A stretch of 64,000 bases of DNA from Litorimonas taeanensis (lineage in GTDB: Bacteria > Pseudomonadota > Alphaproteobacteria > Caulobacterales > Maricaulaceae): positions 124,001 through 188,000 of the forward strand of contig NZ_RBII01000001.1 of the NCBI RefSeq assembly GCF_003634015.1, read 5' to 3'. Below are positions 36,121 through 44,367 of the stretch, in pieces. The notes beneath the pieces were generated by a model that was not told where the DNA came from, did no database searches, and was given only the letters and a program-made list of their open reading frames with translations. The position numbers and the translations under genes were made by a program. The first letter of the stretch is position 1, and every line of letters starts with the position of its first letter.

Positions 36121-36142
36121 ATGTGAATGTTTTACATTTCAT
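36121..36142. promoter_or_regulatory. Imperfect palindrome between yceI and lepB
   Basis: ATGTGAATGT-TTT-ACATTTCAT is an almost symmetric element centred between the divergent yceI and lepB genes. It has the size of a dimeric-regulator operator. The match is imperfect and AT-rich, so chance is possible. Confidence 0.3.
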
Positions 36143-36232
36143 GACGTAAAATAATTAAAGCGAGAGAATTGGATTCAGTGAAAGCGCATTTCTTTCTTGA
36201 TAAGCTATGCGCGGCGCGGCATTCCACTTTGG

Positions 36233-37030
36233 ATGAGTCAAAAACCCAAAAAGCTATCCTCCCGCTCTGGGGAGTTGTCCAAAAAGGACGGTGAAGTGAG
36301 TCAAACGTTAAAACAGAAATTTTTCTCTGAGGTCCGGTTTTTCTTGGGGTTGTTTTCATTCCTATTGGCCATGATGACTCTGGTTTGGGGGCATTTTAAA
36401 ATTCCTAGCGAAAGCATGTTGCCTACCTTAGAAGTCGGTGACCATTTATACGTTTCAAAATTTGCTTATGGTTATTCTCGCCATTCATTGCCTTTTATGT
36501 TGCATAAACTACCTTTGCCAGACGGTCAGATATTCTCTCGTTCGCCAAAGCGAGGGGATGTTGTAGTTTTCAGAAATCCTAAAAATGGGATTATTATGAT
36601 TAAAAGGGTTGTGGGTTTACCCGGAGATCAAGTTCAGGTGATTGGCGGAAAATTACATTTGAATGGAGCTGTCATCCAGCGGACACCCGTTACAAATTAT
36701 ATTTACCGCGAACATAGAGGCCGGGCTGTGGGCGTGGATGTTTATTCGGAAACCCTTCCGGGTGAAGAAAAGAACCATCTTATCTATGAGCAGAATGACC
36801 AAAAATATCTGGATAACACAGAGCTTTTCGACATTCCCGAAGGCCATTTCTTTTTCATGGGTGACAATCGCGATAATTCAACGGATAGTCGCGCTGTTGA
36901 AGGCCCAGGTATGGTGCCACAAGATCACCTTATTGGAAGGGCAGATTTGCTTATGTTCTCATTCAAGCGCTGCAAAGAAGAAGCCGATATGCGGTGCCCT
37001 GAGACCCCTCGTTTTGCAAAGGGACTCTGA
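36233..37030 (+). CDS. lepB: Signal peptidase I
   Basis: LepB cleaves signal peptides at the outer face of the inner membrane. The 265-residue protein has a single clear N-terminal membrane helix (FLGLFSFLLAMMTLVWG) and the Ser/Lys dyad: Ser61 in FKIPSESMLPTL and Lys124 in IIMIKRVVGLPGD. The C-terminal boxes GHFFFMGDNRDNSTDSR are intact. The ATG at 36233 is used; a TTG at 36197 would add 12 residues. The next gene is a histidine phosphatase rather than the usual rnc-era pair. Confidence 0.95.
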   Translation: MSQKPKKLSSRSGELSKKDGEVSQTLKQKFFSEVRFFLGLFSFLLAMMTLVWGHFKIPSESMLPTLEVGDHLYVSKFAYGYSRHSLPFMLHKLPLPDGQIFSRSPKRGDVVVFRNPKNGIIMIKRVVGLPGDQVQVIGGKLHLNGAVIQRTPVTNYIYREHRGRAVGVDVYSETLPGEEKNHLIYEQNDQKYLDNTELFDIPEGHFFFMGDNRDNSTDSRAVEGPGMVPQDHLIGRADLLMFSFKRCKEEADMRCPETPRFAKGL

Positions 37031-37053
37031 CAAATGAATGAGGGGGTTTGAAC

Positions 37054-37656
37054 GTGCAGGTGAGGAAGCAAAAATCTGTTGATACTTTGATAATCGCACG
37101 TCATGGGAAACCAGCTTTGTCGCGAAAAGTCTTTATGACCTGGAGAGGCTACCGGGAATGGTGGGGACGATATGATGCTGGAGGCATTGTGCCTAATCAG
37201 AAAGTGCCGCCTAAGCTTTTGAGGTGGGTTGAGCAGGCCGACTTAATAATATCCAGCCCCTTACGCCGTGCTGTTGAGAGTGCTGAATTTGCGGCGGGTC
37301 GAGCTGTAGATTTTACAGATATACGTTTAATTGAAGCGGCCTTGCCGCCGCCGCATTTTGATGGTTTGAAATTCCGTCCGAAAGTATGGGGTACTTTTGC
37401 GCGTATTGCTTGGTTTCTAGGCTGGAGCGATGGGATGGAAAGCCATCAAGAGGCGCGACAACGCACGAACGAAATGTGCGATGCGCTCGCTGAACATGCG
37501 GCAGGCGGAAAAATTGTCTATGTCTCAGCGCATGGATGGATTAATCGTATGCTCAAAGGGTCATTATTAAAACGCGGATGGAAAATGAAATCGCAAAATG
37601 GCGATTTGCATTGGTCGTTTAGGCGTTATGAAAGACCCACAAATTATAATAAATAA
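37054..37656 (+). CDS. Histidine phosphatase family protein
   Basis: The protein is a phosphoglycerate-mutase-like phosphatase of about 200 residues. It has the RHG motif in LIIARHGKPALS and the second histidine in YVSAHGWINRML; SSPLRRAVESAEF is the phosphate-binding arginine region. A GTG at 37054 with AGGGGG seven bases upstream is preferred to a TTG at 37048, which is too close to it. The substrate is unknown. It lies between lepB and xseB, all in the same direction. Confidence 0.87.
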   Translation: MQVRKQKSVDTLIIARHGKPALSRKVFMTWRGYREWWGRYDAGGIVPNQKVPPKLLRWVEQADLIISSPLRRAVESAEFAAGRAVDFTDIRLIEAALPPPHFDGLKFRPKVWGTFARIAWFLGWSDGMESHQEARQRTNEMCDALAEHAAGGKIVYVSAHGWINRMLKGSLLKRGWKMKSQNGDLHWSFRRYERPTNYNK

Positions 37657-37692
37657 TATAGGGGTATGCCCCTATAATCCCAAGGATGACCT

Positions 37693-37929
37693 ATGGCCGA
37701 TAAGCCCCTTAAAGATTTGTCTTTCGAAGACGCGTTAAAGGAATTGGAAGATATTGTCGCGAGGCTTGAGCGCGGTGATGCTCCTCTCGAAGAGAGCATC
37801 ACGATTTATCAACGCGGCGCCGCCCTGAAAGCACATTGCGATGCCAAGTTAAAAGATGCCCAAATGAAGGTCGAAAAAATTGTCTTGGACGGTAAAGGCT
37901 CAGCGGGAACTGAACCTTTTGATGCATAA
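37693..37929 (+). CDS. xseB: Exodeoxyribonuclease VII small subunit
   Basis: XseB binds XseA to form exonuclease VII, which degrades single-stranded DNA. The 78-residue helical protein has [20 protein letters not shown] and [13 protein letters not shown], the complete family signature. The xseB-ispA-dxs order is conserved in proteobacteria. The next start is 14 bases downstream. Confidence 0.95.
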   Translation: MADKPLKDLSFEDALKELEDIVARLERGDAPLEESITIYQRGAALKAHCDAKLKDAQMKVEKIVLDGKGSAGTEPFDA

Positions 37930-37943
37930 AGATACGCGCTCTT

Positions 37944-38831
37944 ATGTCTGGTTTTAAATCCCAACTGGCCTCTGTCGCCGCTGATGTTGAGCAAGGGCTC
38001 GATAAATTATTACCTGTGCCGCAAGGGCAACACGGTATCGTCGCAGAGGCTATGCGCTATGCTTGCCTCGGTGGGGGCAAGCGCCTGCGTCCATTTCTGG
38101 TTATCGAAACGGCGCGCTTATTCGGTGGTGATTTAGAAAACGCCCTTACTGTGGGTTGCGCGTTAGAATGTTTGCATGTGTATAGCCTTGTTCATGATGA
38201 CTTACCTTGCATGGATGATGATGATTTACGGCGCGGTCGGCCAACCGTGCATAAGGCTTATGACGAAGCCATAGCTGTCTTGGCGGGCGATGGATTGCTA
38301 ACACATGCCTTTGCATTACTTGGTAGTGCCGCAGCGCATGAGAACCCTTCTATACGCGCGAAACTTGTTTGTGAGCTTGCAGAAAAGGGCGGCGTGGCAG
38401 GGATGATTGGCGGGCAAGTTATCGACATGACCGTTGCTGAAACTGATCGCGATGAAACGCTTATTACGCGCTTACAAGCGATGAAGACAGGCGCGCTGAT
38501 TAAGTTTGCCGTCCGGGCTGGCGCTATCATAAGCGGCGCAAATGATTCGGAAATCATGAGCGTATCCCGTTATGCGCGCGATGTAGGACTCGCCTTTCAG
38601 ATTCAAGACGATATCTTGGATGTAGAAGGCGACGCTGAATTGATGGGAAAGGCCGTTCAAAAAGACGAAAATCTCGGTAAAGCCACATTTGTGTCTCTGT
38701 TAGGCCTCGAAGCGGCGCGAGATAAGGCTAAATCATTGGGAGACTGTGCAAAAGACCATCTTGCCCCTTTCGGAACGCGCGCGCAGACCTTAAAAGACAC
38801 TGTCGATTTTGTATTGCAACGGCAACATTAA
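37944..38831 (+). CDS. ispA: Polyprenyl synthetase, farnesyl diphosphate synthase type
   Basis: IspA condenses IPP with DMAPP and GPP to give FPP. Its 295 residues hold GGGKRLRPFLV, the first aspartate-rich motif HDDLPCMDDDDLRRGRPTVH (two extra residues between the aspartates, typical of the bacterial FPP type), the mid-region GGQVIDM, and the second motif FQIQDDILD. It follows xseB and precedes dxs by 54 bases, so it belongs to the MEP-pathway unit. Confidence 0.94.
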   Translation: MSGFKSQLASVAADVEQGLDKLLPVPQGQHGIVAEAMRYACLGGGKRLRPFLVIETARLFGGDLENALTVGCALECLHVYSLVHDDLPCMDDDDLRRGRPTVHKAYDEAIAVLAGDGLLTHAFALLGSAAAHENPSIRAKLVCELAEKGGVAGMIGGQVIDMTVAETDRDETLITRLQAMKTGALIKFAVRAGAIISGANDSEIMSVSRYARDVGLAFQIQDDILDVEGDAELMGKAVQKDENLGKATFVSLLGLEAARDKAKSLGDCAKDHLAPFGTRAQTLKDTVDFVLQRQH

Positions 38832-38885
38832 GACGAAAGTCAGAATTCCGTCGCGGACAAAGGCGCAATCGAACGAAAAGGAAGC

Positions 38886-40802
38886 ATGGGAATGGTGAAA
38901 ACGCCCTTACTGGACAAGGTGAAATACCCCGCCGATATGCGCGGATTCTCCCGTGAAGACCTTAAGCAACTCGCCGATGAAGTCCGAGCTGAGGTTATTG
39001 ATGCCGTTTCGGTGACAGGAGGGCATTTAGGGGCAGGCCTTGGTGTTGTCGAGCTGACCGTCGCCATTCATGCCGTATTCGATACACCAAATGACAAATT
39101 AATTTGGGATGTGGGTCATCAGTGTTATCCGCATAAAGTCCTTACAGGCCGTAGAGACCGTATCCGCACGCTGCGCAAAGGCGGCGGATTGTCAGGTTTT
39201 ACGAAACGAGCTGAAAGCGAATATGACCCATTTGGGGCCGCTCACAGCTCGACGTCTATTTCCGCGGGAATGGGGTTTGCAACGGCACGAGATTTATCTG
39301 GAAAAGATGGTCACGTGATTTCTGTGATTGGTGATGGTTCAATTACGGCAGGCATGGCGTATGAAGCCATGAATAACGCTGGCGCTACGGATTCTCGTCA
39401 GATTGTTATACTGAATGACAATGACATGTCGATTGCTCCGCCTGTGGGCGCGATGAGCCATATGCTAGCAAAAATGATTAGTTCTGGCGGATACCAAAAA
39501 ATGCGCGGCGCTGGCCGTGCTATTGTCAAGGATGCCCCGCGCCCTATTAAAGGTACAGTTCGCAAAGCCGAGGAATATACGCGCGGCATGTTTATGGGCG
39601 GCACTTGGTTCGAAGAATTGGGTTTTTACTATGTTGGCCCCGTAGACGGACACGATATGGATGCTTTGCTGTCCGTGTTAGAAAACGTCAAAAACATGAA
39701 ACGAGGGCCGACATTAATTCATGTCGTGACGCAGAAGGGGAAGGGGTATGCCCCTGCCGAGAATTCTGCTGATAAATATCACGGCGTAAGCAAATTTAAC
39801 GTGGTTACCGGGGAACAAAGTAAATCCATCCCGAATGCACCTAGCTATACTTCTGTATTTGGTGGCCAATTGGCCAAACACGCAGAAAAAGATGATAAAA
39901 TTGTCGGTATTACAGCGGCCATGCCGGGCGGAACCGGAATGAATATTTTTGGTAAAGCTTTCCCCGATCGTATGTTTGATGTGGGAATTGCAGAGCAACA
40001 TGCTGTGACATTTGCGGCAGGTTTAGCGGCCGAAGGATTTAGACCATTTTGCGCTATTTATTCAACGTTTCTCCAGCGTGGATATGACCAAGTTGTGCAC
40101 GATGTCGCGATACAAAACTTACCTGTTCGTTTTGCGATGGACCGGGCGGGTTTAGTCGGAGCCGACGGTCCAACACACGCTGGTGCCTTCGATATAGCTT
40201 ATCTTGGATGCCTTCCGAACTTTACATTAATGGCAGCGGCGGATGAGGCAGATCTTGCGCGAATGGTAGCAACAGCCGTTATTCACGATAGCGGACCAAT
40301 TGGCTTCCGATATGCACGTGGAGAGGCAACGGGTATTGAAATTCCTGAAAATCCAGAGCCCTTAGAAATTGGTAAAGGCCGTATTATGAAGCAGGGGTCT
40401 CGTGTTGCAATATTGTCTTATGGAACACGCCTTGGCGAAGCCATGAAAGCCGCTGAACAGCTGGACGTATTAGGTCTATCAGCCACGGTCGCTGATGCAC
40501 GATTTGCGAAACCTCTAGATAAAGACTTGGTGCGCCGTCTTGCGGATGAGCATGAAGTATTTATCACAATCGAAGAGGGTTCCGTTGGCGGCTTTGGAGC
40601 CTTTGTTTTACATGAACTGGCCGATTCAGGACGCTTGGATAAAGGCTTAAAGGTGCGTACAATGACCTTGCCTGATACATTTATTGATCAAGACACGCCT
40701 GAAAAAATGTATGAAGAGGCAGGACTTCATGCTGATGCCATTGTTGAAACTGTGTTCAAAGCCCTCGGCCAAGAATTTAATGCACAGATGAATTTGGCCT
40801 AA
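38886..40802 (+). CDS. dxs: 1-deoxy-D-xylulose-5-phosphate synthase
   Basis: Dxs condenses pyruvate and glyceraldehyde-3-phosphate with thiamine diphosphate, the first MEP-pathway step. It is 638 residues, normal size. Seen in order: [34 protein letters not shown], the ThDP motif [42 protein letters not shown] with the catalytic glutamate, and [15 protein letters not shown]. It is followed after 11 bases by tlyA, the common alphaproteobacterial order. Confidence 0.98.
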   Translation: MGMVKTPLLDKVKYPADMRGFSREDLKQLADEVRAEVIDAVSVTGGHLGAGLGVVELTVAIHAVFDTPNDKLIWDVGHQCYPHKVLTGRRDRIRTLRKGGGLSGFTKRAESEYDPFGAAHSSTSISAGMGFATARDLSGKDGHVISVIGDGSITAGMAYEAMNNAGATDSRQIVILNDNDMSIAPPVGAMSHMLAKMISSGGYQKMRGAGRAIVKDAPRPIKGTVRKAEEYTRGMFMGGTWFEELGFYYVGPVDGHDMDALLSVLENVKNMKRGPTLIHVVTQKGKGYAPAENSADKYHGVSKFNVVTGEQSKSIPNAPSYTSVFGGQLAKHAEKDDKIVGITAAMPGGTGMNIFGKAFPDRMFDVGIAEQHAVTFAAGLAAEGFRPFCAIYSTFLQRGYDQVVHDVAIQNLPVRFAMDRAGLVGADGPTHAGAFDIAYLGCLPNFTLMAAADEADLARMVATAVIHDSGPIGFRYARGEATGIEIPENPEPLEIGKGRIMKQGSRVAILSYGTRLGEAMKAAEQLDVLGLSATVADARFAKPLDKDLVRRLADEHEVFITIEEGSVGGFGAFVLHELADSGRLDKGLKVRTMTLPDTFIDQDTPEKMYEEAGLHADAIVETVFKALGQEFNAQMNLA

Positions 40803-40813
40803 GGCTTTGGTGC

Positions 40814-41536
40814 GTGCGAGCCGACCAATATCTCGTCACTCATGGGCATTATGAATCACGCGCGCGCGCACAATCAGCGATAAAGGCTGGCAAAGTAACC
40901 GTTGATGGCGCCGTGGTGCGTAAAGCCTCTCAAACCATTCCAATAGCTGCTGTCGTTAATGCTGAACCAGAACATCCATGGGTGTCGCGCGGTGGGATAA
41001 AGCTCGCCTATGCCTTAGACACTTTTAATTTTGACCCAACGGGTTTGAATTGTTTGGATGTTGGGTCCTCGACAGGCGGGTTTACGCAAGTGCTTTTGGC
41101 GAATGGTGCTGCGCATGTTTGTGCGGTTGATGTCGGTCGAGAGCAGTTTCATAATGAGCTGAGAGGACACCCCAAAATTACTTTGTTAGAAAGCCAAGAT
41201 GCGAGGGGACTAACATCTGAATTAATAGGGTTTTCTCCAGATTTAATTGTCTGTGATGCAAGTTTTATTGCTTTATCCAAAGTCTTGGCCGTGCCTTTAT
41301 CGCTCGCTGCAAAAGGGGCAAGCCTAATTAGCCTTGTGAAGCCACAATTTGAAGTGGGGCGTGATGGGATCGGGCGAGGTGGTTTAGTCAAAGATAATAG
41401 TTTGGCTTTGGCCTCTGTCGCGCAGGTTAAGGCGTGGTTGGACTCTATTGGCTGGGCCATAGAGGGGGAAGGCTTGTCACCTATAAAAGGCGGTTCTGGT
41501 AACGTTGAGTATCTACTTAAGGCTTCTTTACGTTAG
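40814..41536 (+). CDS. tlyA: TlyA-family rRNA (cytidine-2'-O)-methyltransferase / FtsJ-like
   Basis: TlyA enzymes methylate rRNA ribose in actinobacteria; in proteobacteria the role is less clear. The 240-residue protein has an N-terminal S4 RNA-binding domain (RADQYLVTHGHYESRARAQS to about residue 60) and a Rossmann methyltransferase domain with CLDVGSSTGGFTQVLL, VDVGREQ, CDASFIALS and LVKPQFEVGRDG. GTG start with AAGG upstream, 11 bases after dxs. The catalytic set resembles FtsJ/TlyA. Confidence 0.92.
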   Translation: MRADQYLVTHGHYESRARAQSAIKAGKVTVDGAVVRKASQTIPIAAVVNAEPEHPWVSRGGIKLAYALDTFNFDPTGLNCLDVGSSTGGFTQVLLANGAAHVCAVDVGREQFHNELRGHPKITLLESQDARGLTSELIGFSPDLIVCDASFIALSKVLAVPLSLAAKGASLISLVKPQFEVGRDGIGRGGLVKDNSLALASVAQVKAWLDSIGWAIEGEGLSPIKGGSGNVEYLLKASLR

Positions 41537-41633
41537 TAAAATATAAACAGCCCGCCTTTACACCTTAAATACGCTTTAAGTCATAAGATACAAATAGAGG
41601 GAAAAGCCTGTATTATTAGGGCGTAAGTTCACC

Positions 41634-43100
41634 GTGGCCGAGGATATTCAATATAAATCGATAGTGGATAATCACCCTGACATTATTTGTCGGTATGATG
41701 TCGATTTAAATATTACCTTTGTTAATCTGGCCGCTATCAAGTTCGCAGGTCGTCCAAGAGAGCAACTGATTGGGAAAAACCTTTCTGATGTTTTGCGTTG
41801 GGATAACAGAGAAAGAGTCTTGAAGCTCTTTCAAACAATTACATTTGATAACCCTGTGGAGGTTGTTCAAAGTACACGAGACTTACCTGATGGCGGTGAG
41901 GTTTCCATCAGCTGGATTAATACAGGTATATATGACGAAAATGGTAAGATAGTTGAATATCAATCTGTTGGTCGTGATATTTCACTCGCAGCTCAATTGA
42001 ATGAAGCTTTAGAGCGTAGAAACACTAAACTTGAAAATTTGCAGAAAGAGCTCCGCATTGTAATGGACGCTATGCCAGTGACCATTTGGTACAAAGACGC
42101 AAAGAATAATATTTTGAGAACTAACAAATTAGCGGCTGATACTTTGGGGATGAGGGTTGAGGATATTGAAGGGCAAAATACGAGAGATTTGTTCGGAGAG
42201 ATTGCTGATAAATATCACAAGGATGATTTAAAGGTCATTAATACAGGAAAGCCATTATTGGGATATATAGAACGATATGTCCCGAATGAAGGTAAGCCAG
42301 GCTGGGTTCGTACGGATAAAATTCCCTTTAAAGACCCTAACACGAATGAAGATAGAATACTGGCTGTGGCCCTAGATGTGACAGAGCTAAAGGAGAAGGA
42401 GGCGCTCCTTGAAACTATTAATCGCAACTTGAATGATTTTGCATCATTAACCTCGCATGATTTACAAGCGCCGCTCCGCCATATTGCTCTGTTTTCAGAA
42501 ATGGTCGAGCGCGGGTTGGGCGAAGACGCGGATCCGACTCTTAAAAAACACGTTGCTGAGATTCGAAAAAGCGCCAACAATATGCGTAATCTAATTTCTA
42601 CTTTCCTGAAATTTATGCGGTCCTCTCCTGAAAGCGTTGATCTAGAGCGCGTAGAGGTTCTGTCTCTTCTAAAAGATGTTTCTGCAGAATATACTAAAGA
42701 AATTGAGGCGCTTAATGGTGAAATAAATCTGCCCACTACACCCATATATGTAAGAGGAAATACAGAGCTATTAAGCCAGGTTTTACGTAACCTGATTTCA
42801 AATGCGATAAAATATCGGCACCACTCCAGAGCGCCTATAATCAATATAACAGTAAAAAGACATCAAGCGATTTGGGAAATCAGTATTTCTGATAATGGTG
42901 TAGGCATTCCAGACCATGATAAACCTAATATCTTCAACCTATTTAGCCGCTCTAAACGCCATAGCCACCGCGAAGGAACAGGAATTGGTTTGGCCTTAAG
43001 TAGGCGGTTAGTAGCTCTACATGGCGGTAATATCAGCGTTAAGGATAACGCACGTGGTGGAAGCGACTTTGCATTTTCTTTGAATGCTGATAACGGGTAG
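41634..43100 (+). CDS. PAS-domain histidine kinase
   Basis: The 488-residue soluble kinase has no membrane segment. It contains two PAS domains (about residues 8-125, with DNHPDIICRYDVDLN, and 140-255), a phytochrome-type HisKA region with His275 in SLTSHDLQAPLRHI, and a complete ATPase domain with NLISNAIKYRH, DNGVGIPDHD and GTGIGLALSRR. The GTG start follows a 97-base gap. Its stop lies 3 bases before a stand-alone receiver gene, its likely target. The PAS ligand cannot be told from the sequence. Confidence 0.92.
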   Translation: MAEDIQYKSIVDNHPDIICRYDVDLNITFVNLAAIKFAGRPREQLIGKNLSDVLRWDNRERVLKLFQTITFDNPVEVVQSTRDLPDGGEVSISWINTGIYDENGKIVEYQSVGRDISLAAQLNEALERRNTKLENLQKELRIVMDAMPVTIWYKDAKNNILRTNKLAADTLGMRVEDIEGQNTRDLFGEIADKYHKDDLKVINTGKPLLGYIERYVPNEGKPGWVRTDKIPFKDPNTNEDRILAVALDVTELKEKEALLETINRNLNDFASLTSHDLQAPLRHIALFSEMVERGLGEDADPTLKKHVAEIRKSANNMRNLISTFLKFMRSSPESVDLERVEVLSLLKDVSAEYTKEIEALNGEINLPTTPIYVRGNTELLSQVLRNLISNAIKYRHHSRAPIINITVKRHQAIWEISISDNGVGIPDHDKPNIFNLFSRSKRHSHREGTGIGLALSRRLVALHGGNISVKDNARGGSDFAFSLNADNG

Positions 43101-43103
43101 CGG

Positions 43104-43481
43104 ATGACCAAACTTTTTATCATTGATGATGATCCATTGGACCGCATGCTTATGAAGCTTGCGATTGAGAAGTTAAACGAAGATTATGTTGTTATTGAGC
43201 TCGATGGGGCCAAAGGTGCAATTGCCAGCATCAAAGAAGAACAGCCTATCGCGACGCTGCTTGATATGCGTATGCCAGAGGTAGATGGCATAGCTTTGCT
43301 TAAATCTATGCGAGAGACAAAAGGATTGCGGTCCCATCCTGTCTTTATGGTTTCTGGCTCATCTGAACCTTCTGACCGTGAACTGGCCGTAGAATGCGGC
43401 GCGAATCGGTTCTTCACAAAGCCCTCTTCATTGTCTGGTTATGAAGAACTCGCGAAAGATATCTTATCGCATATTCATTAA
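43104..43481 (+). CDS. Stand-alone response regulator receiver
   Basis: This 125-residue protein is a single CheY-like receiver with no output domain. Acidic pair IIDDDPLDR, phosphoacceptor Asp54 in LLDMRMPEVDG, MVSGSSEPSD and the conserved lysine in FFTKPSS are present. It is three bases downstream of the PAS kinase, so the two form a kinase-receiver module; such receivers (Rcp1-like) pass signals by protein contact. Confidence 0.94.
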   Translation: MTKLFIIDDDPLDRMLMKLAIEKLNEDYVVIELDGAKGAIASIKEEQPIATLLDMRMPEVDGIALLKSMRETKGLRSHPVFMVSGSSEPSDRELAVECGANRFFTKPSSLSGYEELAKDILSHIH

Positions 43482-43484
43482 ATT

Positions 43485-43507
43485 AAAAAACCCTGCCTAA
43501 GCAGGGT
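43485..43507 (-). terminator. Rho-independent terminator of the first glycine-zipper gene
   Basis: The stem CCCTGC/GCAGGG has a four-base loop. On the minus strand it is followed by a run of six T. It ends transcription of the gene at 43535-44170 and sits immediately after the convergent receiver gene. Confidence 0.85.
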
Positions 43508-43534
43508 GAGATTCTGGTAAATATTCACATCTGC

Positions 43535-44170
43535 CTAGCGATGCCGGCGGCCATTATGGTGGCGGCGGTTATTATAATGGCGACGGCCTGAGTTGTAATG
43601 GCGCGGCGCGCGATAATGTCTATTTCTGTTGCTCAAGTTAATATTGATTGATGTCCTTGGCTGTGAATAGACATAGGGGCTGTAATAAGGCCGCGTTGTT
43701 GTATAGTGAGTATAGTGAGGCTGGCTATAGGTTGTCGTATAAGTCGTTGTATGGTTAGGCTGATAGTAGTGGCCATTCGAATAATGTGTGCGCGTACGAT
43801 AATGGGGTGATGTCGTCCGATAAGTTGTCGTTGGCCGTGTATTATAACCACCGTAATAACCAGTATTTTGATTATAATAGCCACCATGGCTGTAATGTCT
43901 GTTGTTGTTTCCATCGCCCGCAATAGCAGCGCCAGCGACACCTCCAATAACAGCCCCTAAAACAGAGCCTTCGGTCCGAGCTCCGTTACCTGCCACTTGG
44001 CTGCCGATCACGGCACCAGCGACAGCGCCAATTGCGCCGCCCACGAGTTGTTGGTCGCCATTAGAGCGCTGATGTGAATGATGATAACCCGTATTATGTG
44101 CCGAAGCAGCGATAGGGGTAAGTGAAACGGATGCAATAGCGGCAAGGGTGAAGCCGATCTTATAACGCAT
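43535..44170 (-). CDS. Glycine-zipper envelope protein with His/Tyr/Arg-rich tail
   Basis: The 211-residue protein has a signal peptide (to about IAASA-HN), then a 17 kDa-antigen-like glycine zipper at about 40-85 (LVGGAIGAVAGAVIGSQVAG, VLGAVIGGVAGAAIAG), and a low-complexity tail of about 125 residues dominated by His, Tyr, Thr, Asn and Arg. The zipper predicts two short membrane-inserting or oligomer-forming helices, as in Rick_17kDa_Anti/SlyB proteins; no lipobox is present. The tail is very basic and could bind metal, nucleic acid or wall polymers (inference). It is one of three zipper genes in tandem, each with its own terminator. Confidence 0.82.
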   Translation of the reverse strand: MRYKIGFTLAAIASVSLTPIAASAHNTGYHHSHQRSNGDQQLVGGAIGAVAGAVIGSQVAGNGARTEGSVLGAVIGGVAGAAIAGDGNNNRHYSHGGYYNQNTGYYGGYNTRPTTTYRTTSPHYRTRTHYSNGHYYQPNHTTTYTTTYSQPHYTHYTTTRPYYSPYVYSQPRTSININLSNRNRHYRAPRHYNSGRRHYNNRRHHNGRRHR

Positions 44171-44312
44171 GGAAGACTCCTTCGATTAGGTCGTATAATA
44201 GTCGTATACTGTCGATATTCGTCCCTAAATCCCGACAATCTAAGTTTATACTACTTTAACCAAGATGAATGGTTGCGGAACAAACGGGTCATTTACATTA
44301 CATTTGAGTCAT

Positions 44313-44340
44313 AAAAAAACCACCTTAGGAAAGGTGGTTT
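44313..44340 (-). terminator. Rho-independent terminator of the repeat protein gene
   Basis: A perfect 10-bp stem (AAACCACCTT/AAGGTGGTTT) with loop AGGA. Read on the minus strand it ends in a T tract of seven. It lies 28 bases beyond the stop of the gene at 44368-45972. Confidence 0.9.
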
Positions 44341-44367
44341 AGAGTTACTAAGTTACTTGTGACGGCC

